Assembly: GCF_006782915.1 (NCBI RefSeq)
Contig: NZ_VCNP01000003.1
Location: 1 to 64,000 of the forward strand
Direction of reading: 5' to 3'
Source of the DNA: Streptomyces calvus
GTDB taxonomy: Bacteria > Actinomycetota > Actinomycetes > Streptomycetales > Streptomycetaceae
Length of the DNA: 64,000 nucleotides
Below the pieces are notes generated by a model, which saw only the letters and a program-made list of their open reading frames with translations, made no database searches and was not told the origin of the DNA. Made by a program: the position numbers and the translations under genes. Positions 33,313 to 42,244 of the stretch are shown one piece after another. Every line of letters starts with the position of its first letter. The stretch's first letter is position 1.

Positions 33313-34359
33313 TCAGCGCGACACATCGGGTCCACCGGTGCCGCCACCCCGCCGCGCCGCTCGGCGCAGCTCGCGGGCACTGGCACCGAACCAGCGCCGT
33401 ACGGCGTGGCTCAGCGTGGACTGCTCGGTGAAGCCGACGAGTGCTGTCACCGCTCCCAGCGGGAGGTCGGTCGTGGTGATGTACCGGTGCGCCGCCTCAC
33501 GCCGTACCTCGTCGAGGACCGCCTCGAACGAGGTGCCCTCGGCGGCCAGCTGCCGCTGGAGCGTCCGAGGGTGTACGGCCAGCAGCCGTGCGACACGCGT
33601 GATCACCGGCCGGCCGGTGCCCAGGTTCCCGGCGACGGCACGCCGGACGTGTGTCGACACCTTGCGCGCGGGGTCCGGGTAGCGGCCCGCGAGGTGCTGG
33701 ACGGCCAGGTGCCGGATCGTGTCGTCGGCGGTGCCGAACTGCATGTCGAGGAGCCGTCGCTCGACCCGGAGAGCGGCGGCCGGCCGGCCGAACTTCACGT
33801 CCGCGCCGAAGAAACCGGTGTAGCGGCGGATCGGGGAGAGGGGCTGGTGCGCGATCTCGACGGACCGCAGCCCCGCCGTGTCGCCGGTCAGCGCGACCAC
33901 GATGCGGTGGAAGAGTCCGAGTCCGAGCTCCATCGCCTGGGGCGAGTACGGGGACTCGTGCAGGTCCTTCCGATAGGTCAGGGCGACCACCTCGCGGCGC
34001 CCCCAGGGGTCGGCCTCGACGCCGATGCTGAGTGCGGGACTGTGGACGAACATGAACCTCGACGCGAGGGTCAGTGCCTCGGAGACCGTCGACGACGATT
34101 CGACGGCCACCGCCAGCGGACCGAGGATCGTCAGGTCCTGTGCCTCTGCCAGGCGCAGGCCGAGATCGGGGCAGCCGAGTTCGGCCGCCGCACCGTCGAG
34201 CAGGAGGTCATTGACGGTAATCGGGATGAGGGCCTCGTCCGACTCCAGTACGGACGGCGCGACCCCGAACCGGGCGAGCAGCCGGTCCGCGTCGCCCCCG
34301 AGCTGCTCGACAAGAGGAACGAAACCGCGCAGGCCGGCGGCGCGGATCATCGGGGTCAC
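33313..34359 (-). CDS. AraC-family regulator with Arabinose_bd-type N-terminal domain
   Basis: A 348-residue regulator. The N-terminal 200 residues resemble the OruR/ArgR-like sensing domain: FVPLVEQLGGDADRLLARFG, then LTILGPLAVAVESSSTVSEA. The C-terminal domain has VARLLAVHPRTLQRQLAAEG and VTALVGFTEQSTLSHAVRRW followed by FGASARELRR. Start GTG 34359: TAGCCT on the minus strand (34366-34371) ends 6 nt upstream, so the mRNA is probably leaderless. Upstream lie two 30-bp repeats with a palindromic core. It is co-directional with the downstream hypothetical/SDR pair, which it may control. Confidence 0.9.
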   Translation of the reverse strand: MTPMIRAAGLRGFVPLVEQLGGDADRLLARFGVAPSVLESDEALIPITVNDLLLDGAAAELGCPDLGLRLAEAQDLTILGPLAVAVESSSTVSEALTLASRFMFVHSPALSIGVEADPWGRREVVALTYRKDLHESPYSPQAMELGLGLFHRIVVALTGDTAGLRSVEIAHQPLSPIRRYTGFFGADVKFGRPAAALRVERRLLDMQFGTADDTIRHLAVQHLAGRYPDPARKVSTHVRRAVAGNLGTGRPVITRVARLLAVHPRTLQRQLAAEGTSFEAVLDEVRREAAHRYITTTDLPLGAVTALVGFTEQSTLSHAVRRWFGASARELRRAARRGGGTGGPDVSR

Positions 34360-34735
34360 GGAAGAAGGCTACCGAGCCACCCCGGGCCGGCTTCCGGTCG
34401 GATTCTGGGCGACGCGGCGGGCCCGTCACCGGCCGGACACATGATCCGCGCGGCGCGACACACGGTGTGCCGCATCCGCGCGGCGCGACACACGGCGTGC
34501 CGGGCGGCATCGGCCAGGCAGCGTCGGCCGGGATGAGTGGTCGCAGCGCTGCGACGGCTCGGGGCGGCTGTCTTCGGACTTCGCTCGTGAAGGTGCCTCA
34601 ACGCGATCTGCCGGGCCTGGCCGATGCAGCGGACCCGATCCGGGCAGTGCCGGCCGCAGAGGCTGTCGACGGCGACCACGCCGGAACGTCACCGCCGGTC
34701 ATGCCGGTGAGCCGGCCCGCAAACGGGCCCTCCGG
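34360..34735. other. Intergenic region with repeats
   Basis: No gene is seen in 376 bp. It contains the AraC promoter and a 30-bp tandem duplication (34444-34503). Confidence 0.5.
34444..34503. repeat. 30-bp tandem duplication with palindromic core
   Basis: Two copies, 34444-34473 and 34474-34503, differ by two bases. Copy 1 contains CACACGGTGTG, a perfect palindrome; in copy 2 it is CACACGGCGTG. It lies upstream of the AraC gene and could be a duplicated operator. Confidence 0.75.
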
Positions 34736-35233
34736 TCACCGGTCCCGGGGCCGGTAGCGGTCGAGGGTGTCGCGGAGGTGGTGTCCGGGGCCGCGCAGGA
34801 ACAGGGCGTCCAGTTCGTTGACGGGGACGGTGAGGGGGCGGCCGTCCTCGTCGGGGTCGTCGTCGGCCGGCGGGTACGCGTCGGCGCGGGCGAAGGGGAT
34901 GGTGACGTAAGGCTCATCGTTGCCGAGGCCCTGGGGATCGGGTTCGGGCTGGCACTGCCACTGCGCTCCGTGGTGGCGGACGTGGACCTCGCCGAGGTAC
35001 CAGGCGGCGACGCCGACGAGCTCGGTGCCATGTGCCGCGGTGATGTCCTCGTAGGAGGTGAACCGGCGGCGCAGCAGGTCCTCGAGGCGGTCGAGGGATT
35101 CGATGCTGAAATCCCATCCGCCCCGGTCGAACGGGGAGCACGTTTCGAATGCGGCGGCTTGTGCGGCGGTCCACGCGTTCAGCCGTGGGTTGTCCGCCCA
35201 CTCCTTCTCGTTCATGCGCTGCTGTTCCTCCAT
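34736..35233 (-). CDS. Small acidic cytoplasmic protein, unknown (possible immunity/partner protein)
   Basis: 165 residues, not recognised. N-terminal WTAAQAAAFETCSPFDRGGW, DFSIESLDRLEDLLRRRF, HGTELVGVAAWYLGEVHVRH, then a very acidic C-terminal stretch (PPADDDPDEDGRPL). ATG 35233 is chosen because TAGGGT (minus strand, 35241-35246) ends 7 nt upstream, giving a leaderless mRNA. It is divergent from the large surface protein with a nuclease-like motif at 35440. The acidic character and location would suit an immunity or chaperone protein, but this is inference only. Confidence 0.75.
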   Translation of the reverse strand: MEEQQRMNEKEWADNPRLNAWTAAQAAAFETCSPFDRGGWDFSIESLDRLEDLLRRRFTSYEDITAAHGTELVGVAAWYLGEVHVRHHGAQWQCQPEPDPQGLGNDEPYVTIPFARADAYPPADDDPDEDGRPLTVPVNELDALFLRGPGHHLRDTLDRYRPRDR

Positions 35234-35439
35234 GCGGGTGACCCTAGCGCGGTACCGGATCCGGCTTGTAATGGCCGTGTGTACATGCCGAGATGACGCG
35301 CGACACTCGGCTTTTCCCTTGTGAGTGGCGGAAGTTGAGCCCCTATGGTGGTGCACTCTGTGTGCCGCCCATGACTACGGGGGCCCTGGCGGCGCACGGG
35401 ACCCGACCCCAGTGGGCCCTTGGGGAAGACCTGCTTCAC

Positions 35440-37803
35440 GTGAAGTATCAGACAAGAACCGGCCGGCTGCGCGTCCTGACCAGGAGCACCGTCGCGTTCG
35501 TGTGCACCGTTGTCCTCGCCACCGGGGCGCTGCCCGCGCTGAACGGCACTGCCGTGGCGAAGGAGAAGCCGCTGTCACCGGGCAAGCGGTGCGACGAGCT
35601 GTACGGGCTGAGGGACGTGCGCCCCGGCCGTCTCCCGAGCGGTGACAGCAGCCGTCCGAAGTCGCAGTGGGACGAGTTCGACTACACCAACCCCGGCAAG
35701 CAGTACGACGGTCTGGAGCTGCCCGCCGACCCGGCCGAACGCGCCGCGTTCCTGAAGAAGGTCGGCACCGACCCCGAGGCCTACGGCAAGGGCGACCCGC
35801 GGCGCGTGTACGCGTACTACGCCAAGGAGATCGCCAAGCCGGGCAGCAAGTGGAAGACGGACTGGGAGGGCTGGCGGGACGGCAAGTACATTCCGCAGTC
35901 CGGCCACGACCCGCGGGGCAAGGCGTTCGAGGCGAAGGTCGTCAAGGACTTCGGCCTGGTGGGACCCGACTGGATCTGCCAGAAGGAGATCAAGGTCCGG
36001 GACCCGCAGACCGGCAAGGTCCACCGCCGGATCCTGGACGCGATCAACAAGAAGACCCGCGAAATCGTGGAGATCAAGTCCAACAACAAGCCGGAGGAAA
36101 GCCAGAAGCCCAAGGACCTGGCCCTGTCCAGGAACAAGAACTGGCAGAAGTCCGGCTACCGGATACGGTTCGTCTTCGCCGAGGAACGCGGCGGCAACGG
36201 CCAGAAGTTCTTCAACGAGATGCGCCAGAACCTGGGCAAGGACACCCTCGGCCGCGAACGGGTCACGATCCACGAGCACCGCTCCAACGCCATCGAGAAG
36301 GCGCCGGCGCAGGCCAACAACAGCCCTCACCGGTACAACGCCCCCTACATGAACGCCGATCCGTCGAAGAACAACGGGTCCCGTGGCGGCGCGGTGGACC
36401 AGATCAAGCAGTCCAAGCCGACCCCGAAGGACATGGCCGACTTCCTCAACCGGCGTGAACAGGCGTCCGGCGGCCGCTTCCCCAAGGGGCCGGGAGGCAT
36501 CGACTTCACCTCGCTGGACCTGAAGTACGTCGGAAAGCCCGTCAAGGGTGAGGGTCTGGACTACGCGTTCTCCGCGAAGAAGGCCCCGGGCGAGTCCGGC
36601 GGCTGGGGCGGCAAGGAGAAGGCGCAGATGATCTCCGACGCCTTCTTCACCTGGCTGGCCCTCACCCCGGACAAGTTCTGGGTGAACCTCAACCCGGACA
36701 CCCCCGGCACGATCATGGACGACAAGTTCGCCTCGACCGACGCCGGCCGCGTCCTGCTGGAAGCCGACCTGCGGCTCAAGCACGACTTCTACAAGGCGCT
36801 GGACCCCAAGACCGATGTCGGCAAGGCCGCCTGGAACGGCCTCGCCAAGGTCAACGGCTGGCCGTGCCTGCACTCCGGACGCAACTGGATCGAGCCGAAG
36901 ACCGCGAAGGTGCGTGAGCAGGACGGCGGAATCTACATCCTCGACGCGCCCCTCAAGCTCCAGTCCGAGTACGCCGAGGTCAACACCCCCGGCCCGGGCG
37001 GCGGGGAGTCCTGCCAGGACCAGCTGAGCAAGGAGGAGATCGAGCACAACGAACGCGTGCTCAGGAGCACCGTCGTCCCCGAGGTCGAGAACTGGATCAA
37101 CACCAGGCCCGAGTACGCCGACCTGCGCCGCGTCTACACCGCCCGCGTCGCCGCGGAATGGATCCGGCAGCAGGACGCCCGGCAGCCCACCGACTACCGC
37201 AAGATCATCAACAGCAACAACGTCAAGCGGTGGCCGCTGCGCGCACCCCACCAGGACTGGAAGAAGACCGACGTCTTCAACAGGTACGTCAAGATCTTCA
37301 AGGAAGGCGAGTTCACGTACGAGCTGACCAAGGGCGAAGAGGTCTGGGTCATCACCGTCGGCGGAGTCGACTTCTCCAAGCAGCCCAAGCGCAACATCTC
37401 GCGTGCGCAGTTCCGTGCGGAGAACCCCTACGCACCGCGCACGAAGGACACGGCGGTCAAGGCCGCGACCGACGACGCCGACCACGACGGCATGCTCATG
37501 CTCGGCGGGAACAGCGCGGGCAAGAGCGACGACGACGGCGACACGCCCACGCCCACTCCGACGCCCACCCCGACGCCGACCGGCGGGGACGAGCCGACAC
37601 CGACCGACACCCCGTCAACGCCGGCACCCAGCCCCTCCCAGACCGGCGGCGCCAACAAGCCCCCCGCCGACCCTGACGGCGACCTCGCCGACACCGGATC
37701 CAGCACGCCCGTCGGCCTGATCGCCGGCATCGCCGCCGCAGCGCTCGCCGCCGGCGCAGCCATGGTGTGGTGGATGCGACGGCGACGCACCGGCAGCAAC
37801 TAG
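35440..37803 (+). CDS. Sortase-anchored surface protein with PD-(D/E)xK-like nuclease motif
   Basis: A 787-residue exported protein. The signal peptide follows GTG 35440 (VLTRSTVAFVCTVVLATGAL, then AVAKEK). From about residue 165: GKAFEAKVVKDFGLVGPDWI, a stretch of basic residues, then RRILDAINKKTREIVEIKSN, fitting the D...ExK pattern of restriction-endonuclease-fold nucleases. A second unrecognised region (about 330-680) follows, then a Pro-Thr repeat stalk, the sorting motif LADTG, a hydrophobic helix and a basic tail. Class E sortases of Streptomyces use LAxTG, so it should be cell-wall linked. It could be a contact toxin, a DNA-processing surface enzyme or a degraded relative. Confidence 0.8.
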   Translation: MKYQTRTGRLRVLTRSTVAFVCTVVLATGALPALNGTAVAKEKPLSPGKRCDELYGLRDVRPGRLPSGDSSRPKSQWDEFDYTNPGKQYDGLELPADPAERAAFLKKVGTDPEAYGKGDPRRVYAYYAKEIAKPGSKWKTDWEGWRDGKYIPQSGHDPRGKAFEAKVVKDFGLVGPDWICQKEIKVRDPQTGKVHRRILDAINKKTREIVEIKSNNKPEESQKPKDLALSRNKNWQKSGYRIRFVFAEERGGNGQKFFNEMRQNLGKDTLGRERVTIHEHRSNAIEKAPAQANNSPHRYNAPYMNADPSKNNGSRGGAVDQIKQSKPTPKDMADFLNRREQASGGRFPKGPGGIDFTSLDLKYVGKPVKGEGLDYAFSAKKAPGESGGWGGKEKAQMISDAFFTWLALTPDKFWVNLNPDTPGTIMDDKFASTDAGRVLLEADLRLKHDFYKALDPKTDVGKAAWNGLAKVNGWPCLHSGRNWIEPKTAKVREQDGGIYILDAPLKLQSEYAEVNTPGPGGGESCQDQLSKEEIEHNERVLRSTVVPEVENWINTRPEYADLRRVYTARVAAEWIRQQDARQPTDYRKIINSNNVKRWPLRAPHQDWKKTDVFNRYVKIFKEGEFTYELTKGEEVWVITVGGVDFSKQPKRNISRAQFRAENPYAPRTKDTAVKAATDDADHDGMLMLGGNSAGKSDDDGDTPTPTPTPTPTPTGGDEPTPTDTPSTPAPSPSQTGGANKPPADPDGDLADTGSSTPVGLIAGIAAAALAAGAAMVWWMRRRRTGSN

Positions 37804-37840
37804 CCCGATCCCGCGCTCACGACAGCGCGTGAGCAACCGA

Positions 37841-37876
37841 CGGCCCCGCGCCCCCACCACCGGGGGTGCGGGGCCG
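37841..37876. terminator. Bidirectional terminator
   Basis: CGGCCCCGCGCCCCC pairs with GGGGGTGCGGGGCCG around ACCACC (one G-U pair). It lies between the convergent surface-protein and zinc-ribbon genes. Confidence 0.85.
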
Positions 37877-37916
37877 TGCGGCCGCTGCCGCCGCGCGGCG
37901 GCTGCCTTCCCGGCAC

Positions 37917-38129
37917 CTACGCGGCGTCTTCCTTCCCGACCTCGCCCGGCTCCCCCGTCGGCCGGGTCAGCCCGTCATCCGGGATCGCACGCCGGCCGGG
38001 CTCGGTCTGGTCCAGCTCCCAGTGATGCCGGCACTCCTCACACCGCGGTCCGTCCACGACGGCGTCCTCCCCGTTCGGGCAGTCCGCGCCGTCCCCGCGT
38101 CCCGCACACGCTTCACCGGTATGCCCCAT
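37917..38129 (-). CDS. Small cysteine-rich (zinc-ribbon-like) protein
   Basis: A 70-residue protein starting ATG 38129: MGHTGEACAGRGDGADCPNG, then RCEECRHHWELDQ and an acidic tail. Four Cys (C8, C17, C30, C33) arranged C-x8-C-x12-C-x2-C could bind one zinc ion. No signal peptide. Convergent with the surface protein; function unknown. Small proteins of this type are common in Streptomyces and usually unannotated. Confidence 0.55.
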   Translation of the reverse strand: MGHTGEACAGRGDGADCPNGEDAVVDGPRCEECRHHWELDQTEPGRRAIPDDGLTRPTGEPGEVGKEDAA

Positions 38130-38322
38130 GCGTTCGACCGTGCGCCGCACCGGACCACGTCGGGGAGAGGGCCCGCGGGGCGCACAGGCGCTCGTTCCCG
38201 GCACCGCACCCCAGCAGCCGCCACCAGCCCCGCCTCTTCACCGGACCGGCGCTTTCCGGCCTGATGCCGACCGAATGTCCTGAGTGCATTGACACGCACC
38301 CCTCCATCTCCATAGCTTCGGC

Positions 38323-38345
38323 AATCATCGGAATCACAGATGATT
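38323..38345. promoter_or_regulatory. Inverted repeat upstream of DHA2 exporter
   Basis: AATCATC and GATGATT are separated by 9 bp; another GATCATC lies just downstream. Spacing and AT content suit a MarR-type operator, and a MarR gene follows the exporter. Confidence 0.6.
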
Positions 38346-38377
38346 TGGAAGCTAGATCATCAGGACTCGGGGGAATC

Positions 38378-40072
38378 ATGTCCGACCGAACGACGCGGAC
38401 GCCGCAACAGGCCGCCGGCCACGCCGCCGCGGCCGAGAGCGGCGGGCGGGGATGGACGCTGGCCGTCGTGTGTGTGGCCACGTTCATGCTGCTGCTCGAC
38501 CTGACCGTGGTGAACGTCGCGCTGCCGGACATCCGGCAGGCCTTCGACGCGAGTTTCACCTCACTTCAGTGGGTCCTCGACGCGTACGCGCTCGGCCTCG
38601 CCGCGGTGCTGCTGACCGCCGGATCGCTGGCTGACCGACTGGGCCGCAAGCGCGTCTTCAACTTCGGCTTCGTCGTCTTCCTGGTGGCCTCGCTCGCGTG
38701 CGGCCTCGCGAACGACGTGGTCGTCCTCTCCGTCGCCCGTGGCATCCAGGGCCTGGGCGGCGCCGTCCTCTTCGCCATCGGCCCCGCGCTGATCGGGCAG
38801 GAGTACCGGGGCAAGGACCGCGGAACGGCCTTCGGCGTCTTCGGCGGTGTCGTCGGCCTGTCCATCGCCTTCGGGCCGCTGATCGGCGGCGCTCTCACAG
38901 ACGGGCTCAGCTGGCGCTGGATCTTCCTGGTCAACGTTCCGGTCGGTCTCCTCGCACTGGCCGTCAGCCTGCTCCGGATGCGCGAGTCCCGCGAGGAGTC
39001 GGCACCGGCCGTCGACTGGTGGGGACTGGTCCTCTTCTCCGGCGCGCTGACCCTGCTCGTGCTGGGACTGCTGCGCGGCGAGGCCGACGGGTGGTCCAGC
39101 GCTCCGATCGTCGCCATGTTCACCGGATCCGCCCTCCTCCTCGCGGTGTTCGGCGTCGTCGAGAGGCGACTTGGCGAACGGGCCATGCTGCAGCTGTCGT
39201 TGTTCAGGAACGTCACGTTCAACGGGGTGTCGATGGTGACGCTGCTGTGCGCCGCCGCCACCATGTCGGCGATCTTCCTGCTGGTCTCCTACGTGCAGAA
39301 CGTGCTGGCGTTCTCCCCCTGGGAGACCGGCCTGCGGTTCCTCCCGCTGACGCTGACCCTGTTCGTTGCCGCCGCGGTCGCCGGCTCGCTGACGACGCGG
39401 GTGCCGCAGCGGCTGCTGATGGGAGCCTCCCTCACCCTCATCGCGATCGGACTGGTCCTCGTCTCACTCACCGGCCCGGACACCACCTGGACCGCGCTGC
39501 TGCCGAGCATGCTCGGGATCGGCCTGGGCATGGGGCTGTTCAACCCGCCCCGCGCCTCGCTGTCCATCGCCGTCGTGGAACCGTCCAAGGCGGGCATGGC
39601 CTCGGGCATCAGCGAGACGTTCCAGCAGGTGGGTGTCGCCATCGGCATCGCCGGCTTCGGCGCCGTGTTCCAGAGCCGTGTGACGGACCTGTTCACCGCA
39701 TCCGAGGCGGGTCGGCAACTGGGCCCGGCCGCGCACGAGTTCGGTGAGGCGGTCGCGGCGGGCGGCGGTGCCGAAGCCGTGAGCCGTGCACCTCGGGAAC
39801 TGGCACCCGCGCTCGACGCGGCGGCGCGCACCGCCTTCGTCGACGGCCTGACCGACGTCATGCTCGTCTGTGCCGCCGTCGCCGCGATCGGTGCGGTGGT
39901 GGGATTCGCCTTCATCCGCAACCGCGACCTCCACGAGAGCGCCCGCATGGACACACCGGACGACGACGGCCGGCTCGCGGGCACCTCGGGCGTCAAGGAC
40001 ACCGGCGGCGCCGACGTGACCGCCGGACACACCACGAACCACGGTCAGGTGCCGGCCGGCGGAGCACGCTGA
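38378..40072 (+). CDS. DHA2-family (EmrB/QacA) MFS drug exporter
   Basis: A 564-residue inner-membrane proton antiporter with about 14 hydrophobic segments. Signatures: LLDLTVVNVALPDIRQAF (motif D1), LADRLGRKRVF (motif A), VARGIQGLGGAVLFAIGPAL (motif B/C region), and SWRWIFLVNVPVGLLAL. The soluble C-terminal tail is unusually long (about 45 hydrophilic residues). GGGGGA precedes ATG 38378. The downstream MarR gene is the probable regulator. The substrate cannot be told from sequence. Confidence 0.93.
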   Translation: MSDRTTRTPQQAAGHAAAAESGGRGWTLAVVCVATFMLLLDLTVVNVALPDIRQAFDASFTSLQWVLDAYALGLAAVLLTAGSLADRLGRKRVFNFGFVVFLVASLACGLANDVVVLSVARGIQGLGGAVLFAIGPALIGQEYRGKDRGTAFGVFGGVVGLSIAFGPLIGGALTDGLSWRWIFLVNVPVGLLALAVSLLRMRESREESAPAVDWWGLVLFSGALTLLVLGLLRGEADGWSSAPIVAMFTGSALLLAVFGVVERRLGERAMLQLSLFRNVTFNGVSMVTLLCAAATMSAIFLLVSYVQNVLAFSPWETGLRFLPLTLTLFVAAAVAGSLTTRVPQRLLMGASLTLIAIGLVLVSLTGPDTTWTALLPSMLGIGLGMGLFNPPRASLSIAVVEPSKAGMASGISETFQQVGVAIGIAGFGAVFQSRVTDLFTASEAGRQLGPAAHEFGEAVAAGGGAEAVSRAPRELAPALDAAARTAFVDGLTDVMLVCAAVAAIGAVVGFAFIRNRDLHESARMDTPDDDGRLAGTSGVKDTGGADVTAGHTTNHGQVPAGGAR

Positions 40073-40257
40073 GGCCGGACGGGCCGGACGCCTCACGGGC
40101 GGCCACAGCGGCGGTGACCTTGGCCGCACCGGCCTTGGAGGCCGGCACCACCGCCGGGTACCCTCGGAACAACCGACGATCGGCACCAACGACGCTCGGC
40201 GTCACCGAGGGCCCGGCGGCCCGGGACCGGTCACTCAGCGACAAGGGAGCGGCCCGG

Positions 40258-40743
40258 ATGACACAGGCGACGCCCAGCCCGGCCGAGCCCGCCGGGCTCG
40301 ACTTCCCGCTGATCCGCAGGACCGGGTACCTGCTCAACAAAGCCGGCCTCCTCCTGATGGAGGAGGCCGAGCGGGCGCTCACGGCGCAGGGCATGCGCTT
40401 GCGCTACTTCTACGTCCTGGCGGCCCTGGACAGTGACCTCACCCTGTCCCAACAGGACCTGAGCCGACTGCTCAACCTGGACCCCACCACCATGGTGGCC
40501 CTCATCGACGAGATGGAGGGCGCGGGCCACGTCGAGCGCCGCCGCAATCCGTCGGACCGCAGGAGGTACATCCTGCGCCTCACCGACGACGGCCGCGCGG
40601 CCCTCCGGCGCGCAGGGCGCGCCGTCGACCAGGTGGAGGAGGACTTCCTCTCCACCGTGCCCGCGGCCGACCGCGAGCGCCTGCGGACGCTGCTCGGCGA
40701 ACTGCTCGCCGATCGCTGGCCGCGTGTGATCGCCTGCGAGTGA
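40258..40743 (+). CDS. MarR-family regulator
   Basis: A 161-residue winged-helix regulator: LTLSQQDLSRLLNLDPTTMV (HTH), then ALIDEMEGAGHVERRRNPSD and RRRYILRLTDDGRAA (wing), with the C-terminal dimerisation helix after. AAGGGAGC stands 7 nt before ATG 40258. It follows the DHA2 exporter in the same direction (185 bp gap), and the inverted repeat at 38323-38345 is its likely operator. Confidence 0.93.
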   Translation: MTQATPSPAEPAGLDFPLIRRTGYLLNKAGLLLMEEAERALTAQGMRLRYFYVLAALDSDLTLSQQDLSRLLNLDPTTMVALIDEMEGAGHVERRRNPSDRRRYILRLTDDGRAALRRAGRAVDQVEEDFLSTVPAADRERLRTLLGELLADRWPRVIACE

Positions 40744-41009
40744 TCCTCTCGCGGTCCCGATGCACGGATTCCGCTTTTCCATTTTAATGGAATTCCGCAC
40801 TCCGAGCATCCGTCATGGATCTTTCCATGGAATTACGGAATCCACTTTATGGACGTCTTTTTCGTGACCTTGTGGAGGACGTCACACATTTCCTTGATCT
40901 CTTACTCGAAGCAACTCCGCCGTGTTAATATTTCACGCCCGGGGCCACTCGAACCAGAGCGGTTCCGGCGAGCGGACCCAGTCCGCGACACGGGGGAAGG
41001 TAACGGGGA
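40744..41009. promoter_or_regulatory. AT-rich regulatory region upstream of avrD-like gene
   Basis: This 266-bp stretch is far richer in A and T than its surroundings. It holds two related palindromes, TTCCATTTTAATGGAA (40777-40792) and TTCCATGGAA (40823-40832), which share the TTCCAT half-site, and a TAATAT patch near 40925 that suits a -10 element. Promoter and operator function is inferred. Confidence 0.6.
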
Positions 41010-42020
41010 ATGAACAGCAAGGATTTATTCTACGGATCTCTGGAGAGCTGCCTCGGTCCCGGCAGCACACGCTTTTTCGGGAGCGGGTACAAGCGCGTCG
41101 TCCAGGACCTGAGGAACATCACCACCGACGGCTCGGCCGAGCCGGGCGCACGCGCCACCGCACGGGGCACGCTGACGTATCCGCAGGACTGGTCCCGCAA
41201 GTCGGACGCCGGCGAGCTGCGGCCTCATCTCAGCAGCATCGACGCGCTGGTACTCGCCGCGACCCTGGCCGAAGTGCACGTCGGCCGGGCCTTCGGACTC
41301 ACAGTCGCGCAACAGCGCCGCACCTGGCTGCGGCACGCCGACGTACGCGCCGGGAGCAGTCCGCACGAGGACCTCGCGGACTTTCCGGTGCAGGGCCGGC
41401 TCCTCGCGGTCGACCACCCGGATCCGCAGCAGCCCGTGCTCACCAGCACCTACGACTGCCGCATCGGCGGGCTGCGCGTGCGCTGCACACTCGCGCACGA
41501 GCGTGGCGCCGGGCCCCAGGGCCCCGTCACGTACGCCGACGCCGCACAGGCGCTCGGACCGGCGCGGGCCCGGCACTACGGCGAGGGCTACAAGCACCGC
41601 GCCCAGTACGCGGACCAGGTCCACGTCGACCTCGACCGGCAGCGAGTCAGCGGACGGCAGCGCGTCGTCGCCACCGACAGGGACGCGGAGACGCACGGGG
41701 CGGAAGCGGCCTACGGCCCCTCCGTCTCGCTGGTCGACGCGCTGGTGGGGGTGGCCCAGCTGGCCCAGGCCCTGCTCTACGCACAGGACCGGCTGTCCCG
41801 GGGCAGCAGCGACACACTCTGGATGAGGCGCTTCGTCATCGGCACACAGACGCCGGTACGGCCCCTCGGCCGTAGCTTCGACGCGACCGTACACACCGCC
41901 AGGACCCGGCTCCTCCACTTGGGCGGGGAGACCTGGCGCACGGCGGAACTGACCGTCGACGACTACGCGGGGATCGGCGGCCGGTGCTCTCTCGCACACC
42001 GGCTGCCCTCTGCCGCCTAG
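41010..42020 (+). CDS. avrD: AvrD-family protein
   Basis: A 336-residue protein starting MNSKDLFYGSLESCLGPGST, then RFFGSGYKRVVQDLRNI, which is the AvrD N-terminal signature. In Pseudomonas syringae AvrD directs synthesis of syringolides, acyl-sugar elicitors made from a beta-ketoacyl chain and xylulose. In actinomycetes, AvrD-like genes may make related signals. Codon 6 (41025-41027) is TTA, so translation should need the bldA tRNA and be limited to late growth. GGGGGAAGG precedes the ATG. The SDR and P-loop genes downstream fit a small-molecule pathway. The exact product is unknown. Confidence 0.8.
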   Translation: MNSKDLFYGSLESCLGPGSTRFFGSGYKRVVQDLRNITTDGSAEPGARATARGTLTYPQDWSRKSDAGELRPHLSSIDALVLAATLAEVHVGRAFGLTVAQQRRTWLRHADVRAGSSPHEDLADFPVQGRLLAVDHPDPQQPVLTSTYDCRIGGLRVRCTLAHERGAGPQGPVTYADAAQALGPARARHYGEGYKHRAQYADQVHVDLDRQRVSGRQRVVATDRDAETHGAEAAYGPSVSLVDALVGVAQLAQALLYAQDRLSRGSSDTLWMRRFVIGTQTPVRPLGRSFDATVHTARTRLLHLGGETWRTAELTVDDYAGIGGRCSLAHRLPSAA

Positions 42021-42244
42021 ACGCCACGCACTCACCGGACGAGCGGACCCTTCCGACGCCGCACGCCGCACGCCGCACATTTTGGCGCCGGTACATCTTC
42101 ACGGGCATGCCATTACGGGTGAATGCCGAATTCCATCCATTCACACGTCGTGCCGTCCCATGGGAGAAAACGACTGCGGCGGTCCGGCACACCCGAGGGT
42201 GCGCCATCATCGCAATTGCAGTGAAACAACGGGGGAAATCAATC

